A stretch of DNA of 64,000 bases from Undibacter mobilis (GTDB taxonomy: Bacteria; Pseudomonadota; Alphaproteobacteria; Rhizobiales; Xanthobacteraceae). Below, piece by piece: positions 60,680 to 64,000 of this stretch. Within the stretch, counting starts at the first letter, position 1, and each line of letters opens with the position of its first letter. A program made the position numbers and the translations under genes. The notes below the pieces were generated by a model, which saw only the letters and a program-made list of their open reading frames with translations, did not search any database and had not been told where the DNA came from. Location: positions 2,404,501 through 2,468,500 of the forward strand of contig NZ_QRGO01000001.1 in the NCBI RefSeq assembly GCF_003367195.1, written 5' to 3'.

Positions 60680-61198
60680 GACCTGACGCTCGAAACGCTT
60701 GTCGGCGCGGCGCTCGGATTTCCGCTTGGTCTCGACTTCCGCGCGCCGGGTTTCGTCGCGCTTCGAGCCGCAATTCGGGACCAGCGAGTGTACGGCGTTG
60801 CCCTGCAGATAGATCATCTTGCGGGACAGGCCGCCATTGCGGTTGATCCAGCGCCGCACGTCGCTGGGATAAATATTCCACAAGGCCTGGGTGCCGAGCT
60901 GGCTTGTCACCGGCGCGCCGTCGGCGTCCGGCATCCACGCCGCATGAAAGCCGAAGCGGGCGCGATCGGTGGCGCAAATGCGCGATCGCGGAATGAGGCC
61001 GAGCACCAGCGTGCAGGCCGACAGGCAGTTGCCATCGATCATGACCTTCTCGCCGGACGAGCGCAGCATGGCGAAGGCTTGGAGGTAATGGCCGATCTGA
61101 CCGCCGCGGTCTTCGGCGATGCGCATCGTGGCCGATGCGGGCGTCGTCGTGATCGACGCTACCGCGGCCGCGCAGAGCAACGTGCCCCTGAACCACAT
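60602..61198 (-). CDS. Secreted ClpP-like fold protein, hypothetical
   Basis: The 198-residue protein has a Sec signal (cleavage after ASA near residue 23). A ClpP/crotonase-like core follows: GQIGHYLQAFAMLRSSGEKV, then MIDGNCLSACTLVLG, where the Ser is placed like the ClpP nucleophile, and RARFGFHAAW with a His. The C-terminus is a basic, charged tail (TKRKSERRADKRFERQVSKR) that lies over the MFS gene end. A role as a periplasmic protease-like protein is inferred from the fold pattern only. Confidence 0.8.
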   Translation of the reverse strand: MWFRGTLLCAAAVASITTTPASATMRIAEDRGGQIGHYLQAFAMLRSSGEKVMIDGNCLSACTLVLGLIPRSRICATDRARFGFHAAWMPDADGAPVTSQLGTQALWNIYPSDVRRWINRNGGLSRKMIYLQGNAVHSLVPNCGSKRDETRRAEVETKRKSERRADKRFERQVSKRVASNTTRRAIRYSAISTANDRR

Positions 61199-61362
61199 CC
61201 CCCGAACCCCATGCTGAGGCGCAACACGTCCCCGCGCGCCATAATGCCTGACTGTAGACCTAATTGGGGGGCGACGGAAAGGTTTGGTTAACCACTTTTT
61301 GGATGAAAATCGCGAAATAATTCAGGCTGTTGTGCCAAAATGGAAGTTCCCGCTTTGAAACA

Positions 61363-61542
61363 TCAGCGCTGCGGCGCGGACCTCTGTTCGTCGGCCTCCC
61401 CGCGGCCGGTGGCGGCTTCGGCGCATTCACTGGCCATCCGCAAGAACTTGGCGGCGAGATTTTCATCGAGACTGGCGGCCGCCAGCCGGCGGCACAGCCC
61501 GGCATGGACAAGCAGACGCTCGGCGATACGCGACTGAGGCAT
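61363..61542 (-). CDS. Small helical hypothetical protein, 59 aa
   Basis: The 59-residue protein (MPQSRIAERLLVHAGLCRRL onward) is a short helical, charge-rich product ending TGRGEADEQRSAPQR. It has no signal. GGAGG lies five bases before ATG 61542, a strong site that makes this the right start; the open frame extends further upstream without support. No named family is recognised. Confidence 0.7.
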   Translation of the reverse strand: MPQSRIAERLLVHAGLCRRLAAASLDENLAAKFLRMASECAEAATGRGEADEQRSAPQR

Positions 61543-61950
61543 GAGGTCCTCCCAAACCGCAAAGTTGTGCTTGGATACCCTTGTACCTGAACGGGAATGG
61601 CCGGCATTGATCCGGATCAACGGGGGGTTGATGGGGGAAGTCCCCAGGGCCGCCCCATTAGTTGCGGGCGGCGCTGTCACATGGCCGATGCTGCGGTGTC
61701 ATGCGCCCAGGGAACACATTCGCCCCGACCGGCTTGGTGGCCGTCGTGTCGACTTTCGCTACGACCTCGGTCCTGGCGAGGCTGTGGGGAGGACGGAGGT
61801 GGGGATATCCGGAGAGCAGGGCCGGTGTCATACCCTCGCTGCAACCTAAATCCTTGAGAATCGGGGCTGGCCAAGGCCCATTGCGACTCTATCGCAGCCT
61901 TTCTATCTCAGCCTTTAGATCTCAGCCTTGGCGGGCGTAGGAGCGACAGT
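61543..61950. other. Intergenic gap before the Mla operon
   Basis: About 400 bases without a supported gene between a small minus-strand gene and the plus-strand mlaE-like gene. It should contain promoters of both. A tandem-like TCTCAGCCTT pair (61905-61930: ATCTCAGCCTTTAG, ATCTCAGCCTTGG) is the only visible structure. Confidence 0.5.
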
Positions 61951-63087
61951 TTGAAGGGCGACCCATTCCTGCAGGAATCCCTGCAAGGCGACCGGCTGGC
62001 GCTCACTGGCAGCGGCATCTGGACGGCTGCCCATGCCCGGGCGCTGGACGCGCAGATTTCAGACCTCGCCCGCCGCCACCGCGCGGTCAAAGCGGTCTCC
62101 ATCGACATGGCGCAGGTCGAGCATCTCGACACGTTCGGCGCCTGGCTGCTCGAGAAGCTGGTCCGCGGCGCCGAGGCCAACGGCGCCAAGACCGAGGTCG
62201 CCGGCCTCAAGGACGACTACCGCGCGATGATCGACGAGATGCATCAGGTCGATCTCGATCCGTTGCGCAAGCGGGGCGCCGCCAATTCGTTCGTCTATGC
62301 CCTGTCATCGGTGGGCGAAAACATCACCTCCGTCGGCCGGTCGCTGATCGCCATCCTCAACATGTTCGGCGCGCTGATCACCGCCATCCTGCGCGTGCTG
62401 CCGCGGCCGCGCAGCTTCCGCATGACGTCTCTGGTCCACCAGCTCGATATGGTGGCCTGGCGCGCGGTGCCGATCATCCTGCTCATCACCTTCCTGATCG
62501 GCTGCATCATCGCCCAGCAGGGCTTGTTTCATTTTCGCAAGTTCGGCGCCGACGTCTATGTCGTCGACATGGTCGGCATTCTGGTGCTGCGCGAACTCGG
62601 CGTGCTGATCGTCTGCATCATGGTGGCCGGCCGCTCCGGCTCGGCCTACACCGCCGAGCTCGGCTCGATGAAGATGCGCGAGGAGATCGACGCGCTCAAG
62701 ACCATGGGCTTCGATCCGACCGAGGTCTTGATCCTGCCGCGCATCCTCGCGCTTGTCATCGGCGTGCCGATCCTGACCTTCATCGGCTCGATGGCGGCGC
62801 TCTATGGCGGCGGGCTGGTGTGCTGGCTCTATGGCGGCATCGCGCCCGACATCTTCCTGTCGCGGCTCAAGGAAGCGATCGCGCTCAACACGTTTCAGGT
62901 CGGCATGATCAAGGCGCCGTTCATGGCGCTGGTGATCGGCGTCGTCTCGTGCGTCGAGGGGCTGGCCGTGAAGGGCTCCGCGGAATCGCTCGGCCGCCAG
63001 ACCACCGCCTCGGTGGTCGAAGCGATCTTCCTCGTCATCGTGATGGACGGCCTGTTCGCCATCTTCTTTGCCTCGATCGGGATGTGA
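61951..63087 (+). CDS. mlaE: MlaE family ABC permease with N-terminal STAS (MlaB-like) domain
   Basis: The 378-residue protein joins an N-terminal STAS-like domain (residues 1-95, AVKAVSIDMAQVEHLDTFGA) to an MlaE permease. In the permease, GRSGSAYTAELGSMKMREEI, LKTMGFDPTEVLILPR and FIGSMAALYGGG are the family signature. In E. coli the STAS part is the separate MlaB. The start is TTG 61951 with AGGAG at good spacing. It moves phospholipids between the outer and inner membranes with MlaF and MlaD, encoded next. Confidence 0.92.
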   Translation: MKGDPFLQESLQGDRLALTGSGIWTAAHARALDAQISDLARRHRAVKAVSIDMAQVEHLDTFGAWLLEKLVRGAEANGAKTEVAGLKDDYRAMIDEMHQVDLDPLRKRGAANSFVYALSSVGENITSVGRSLIAILNMFGALITAILRVLPRPRSFRMTSLVHQLDMVAWRAVPIILLITFLIGCIIAQQGLFHFRKFGADVYVVDMVGILVLRELGVLIVCIMVAGRSGSAYTAELGSMKMREEIDALKTMGFDPTEVLILPRILALVIGVPILTFIGSMAALYGGGLVCWLYGGIAPDIFLSRLKEAIALNTFQVGMIKAPFMALVIGVVSCVEGLAVKGSAESLGRQTTASVVEAIFLVIVMDGLFAIFFASIGM

Positions 63088-63090
63088 GCG

Positions 63091-63894
63091 ATGGCCACCA
63101 ACGGCAAACGCGAAACGGTGATCGAGGCGCGCGGCGTCGAAGTGGGCTTCGGCGACCGCCTGGTGCTCAAGGGCGCCGACCTCGACGTCTATCGCGGCGA
63201 AATTCTCGGCTTCGTCGGCGGCTCGGGCGCCGGCAAGTCCGTGCTGATGCGCACCATCATCGGTCTCATCAGAAAAAGCGCCGGCACCATCAAGGTGCTC
63301 GGCAGCGATCTCGACCAGCTCAGCGATGACGAGCGCCGCGCCATCGAGAGGCGCTGGGGCGTGCTGTTTCAGCAGGGCGCGCTGTTCTCCTCGCTGACGG
63401 TGATGGAGAATCTGCAATTCACGGTGCGCGAGAACCTGCATTTGCCGCAGCGCCTGATGGACGAACTGGCGGTCGCCAAGCTCGAAATGGTGGGGCTGGA
63501 TGCCAGCGTCTGCAGCAAATACCCTTCGGAGCTTTCGGGCGGCATGACCAAGCGCGTGGCTTTGGCGCGGGCGCTCGCGCTCGATCCGGAGATCGTGTTT
63601 CTCGATGAACCGACCTCGGGCCTCGATCCCATCGGCGCCGGCGATTTCGACACCTTGATCGCGACGCTGCAGCGGGTTTTGGGGCTCACCGTTTACATGG
63701 TAACCCACGATCTCGACAGCCTGAGCACCGTCTGCGACCGCATCGCCGTGCTGTATGACGGCAAGGTGATCGCGGCGGGCACCATGGACACGATGCTCAA
63801 GTCCGAGCATCCGTGGATGAAAGAATACTTCCGCGGCAAGCGTGCCCGCGCGGCGATCGGCGCGCGCGAGGCTGCGCTGTCGGGCAACGGCTGA
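63091..63894 (+). CDS. mlaF: MlaF family ABC ATPase
   Basis: The 267-residue ATPase has Walker A GGSGAGKSVLMR near residue 45, Q-loop GVLFQQGALFSSLTV, signature ELSGGMTKRVALARAL, and Walker B IVFLDEPTSGLDP. It is the MlaF-type partner of the permease three bases upstream. It powers retrograde phospholipid transport. The next gene encodes an MCE-domain protein. Confidence 0.95.
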   Translation: MATNGKRETVIEARGVEVGFGDRLVLKGADLDVYRGEILGFVGGSGAGKSVLMRTIIGLIRKSAGTIKVLGSDLDQLSDDERRAIERRWGVLFQQGALFSSLTVMENLQFTVRENLHLPQRLMDELAVAKLEMVGLDASVCSKYPSELSGGMTKRVALARALALDPEIVFLDEPTSGLDPIGAGDFDTLIATLQRVLGLTVYMVTHDLDSLSTVCDRIAVLYDGKVIAAGTMDTMLKSEHPWMKEYFRGKRARAAIGAREAALSGNG

Positions 63895-63909
63895 ACTGGA
63901 GCTGGTCGA

Positions 63910-64000
63910 ATGGAAACGCGAGCCAATTACGTGCTGATCGGGGTGTTTACCCTGGCCGTGGTCGCCGGCGTGTTCGGCTTCATCTACTGGTTCCAGAACA
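63910..64000 (+). CDS. mlaD: MCE/MlaD family protein, N-terminal part (partial)
   Basis: The first 30 residues (METRANYVLIGVFTLAVVAG and on) form the charged start and single membrane anchor of MlaD/MCE proteins; the window ends inside the gene. GGAG lies upstream of ATG 63910. It is the periplasmic lipid-binding subunit of the Mla complex, 15 bases after mlaF. Confidence 0.88.
   Translation, partial: METRANYVLIGVFTLAVVAGVFGFIYWFQN

Noticed and set aside
61597..61940. Plus-strand frames in the gap before mlaE
   Set aside because: Several overlapping frames of similar length, Arg/Pro-rich, none with a ribosome site or domain.
62305..63810. 501-codon minus-strand frame over mlaE-mlaF
   Set aside because: Antisense shadow rich in His, Asp and Arg; the sense genes are clearly real.

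Overview
The window looks like a chromosomal segment of a high-GC alphaproteobacterium of the order Hyphomicrobiales (Rhizobiales), probably near Bradyrhizobium, Rhodopseudomonas or Pseudolabrys. The reasons are base composition, a PmtA-type phospholipid methyltransferase, an Omp25/31-type porin-like barrel, GTA-like terminase genes, a STAS-fused MlaE permease and families of palindromic intergenic repeats. The assignment is inferred from gene content; no search was run. No rRNA, tRNA or CRISPR array was seen.

Layout. 1-1000: end of a branched-chain amino acid ABC transporter (LivG, LivF). 1067-26059: mostly an envelope and LPS region. It holds an MsbA-like exporter, galE, two core heptosyltransferases (waaC, waaF), kdsD, the heptose genes hldD and hldE, an FkbM methyltransferase, several glycosyltransferases, a WecA/MraY-like initiating transferase, a UDP-glucuronate epimerase, a transaldolase, a PMT-like membrane protein, an amino-sugar dehydrogenase/aminotransferase pair and murJ. 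A GST gene with a divergent LysR regulator sits inside it. 26225-34575: an RND efflux pair, then a molybdenum hydroxylase large subunit without its usual FeS and FAD subunits, followed by two c-type cytochromes. 34644-39472: a DMT permease, a stand-alone Lrp/AsnC effector domain, and a TPP riboswitch in front of thiM-thiE-thiD with a TRAP-type binding protein gene overlapping the end of thiD.

39913-40653 is an outer-membrane barrel gene with a strong terminator. 40698-46620 is an accessory island: a broken IS1595/ISXO2-type transposase, two AT-richer hypothetical genes (one with a HEPN-like R-x4-H motif), an isolated small and large terminase pair, a RES-domain protein, a poorly supported hypothetical gene, and a HIT gene between two copies of the same terminator. 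Several palindromic repeats border this part.

46808-64000 is ordinary chromosome again: an FAH-family enzyme, a MetF-like reductase, a two-subunit CoA-transferase-like enzyme that seems to lack the usual catalytic glutamate, a sterol-desaturase-family membrane enzyme, a FadL-type porin, an SDR lacking the Tyr-Lys pair, PmtA, an LpxH-like phosphoesterase with a glycosyltransferase, threonine dehydratase, an MFS transporter, a secreted ClpP-like protein, and the start of an Mla lipid-transport operon cut by the window end. Three copies of one palindromic repeat with covarying hairpins lie at 49.6, 55.8 and 58.1 kb.

The leads most worth follow-up are the riboswitch-thi-TRAP operon, the HEPN/terminase/RES island, and the enzymes with altered or missing expected parts (the CoA-transferase-like pair, the SDR and the partnerless molybdenum hydroxylase).
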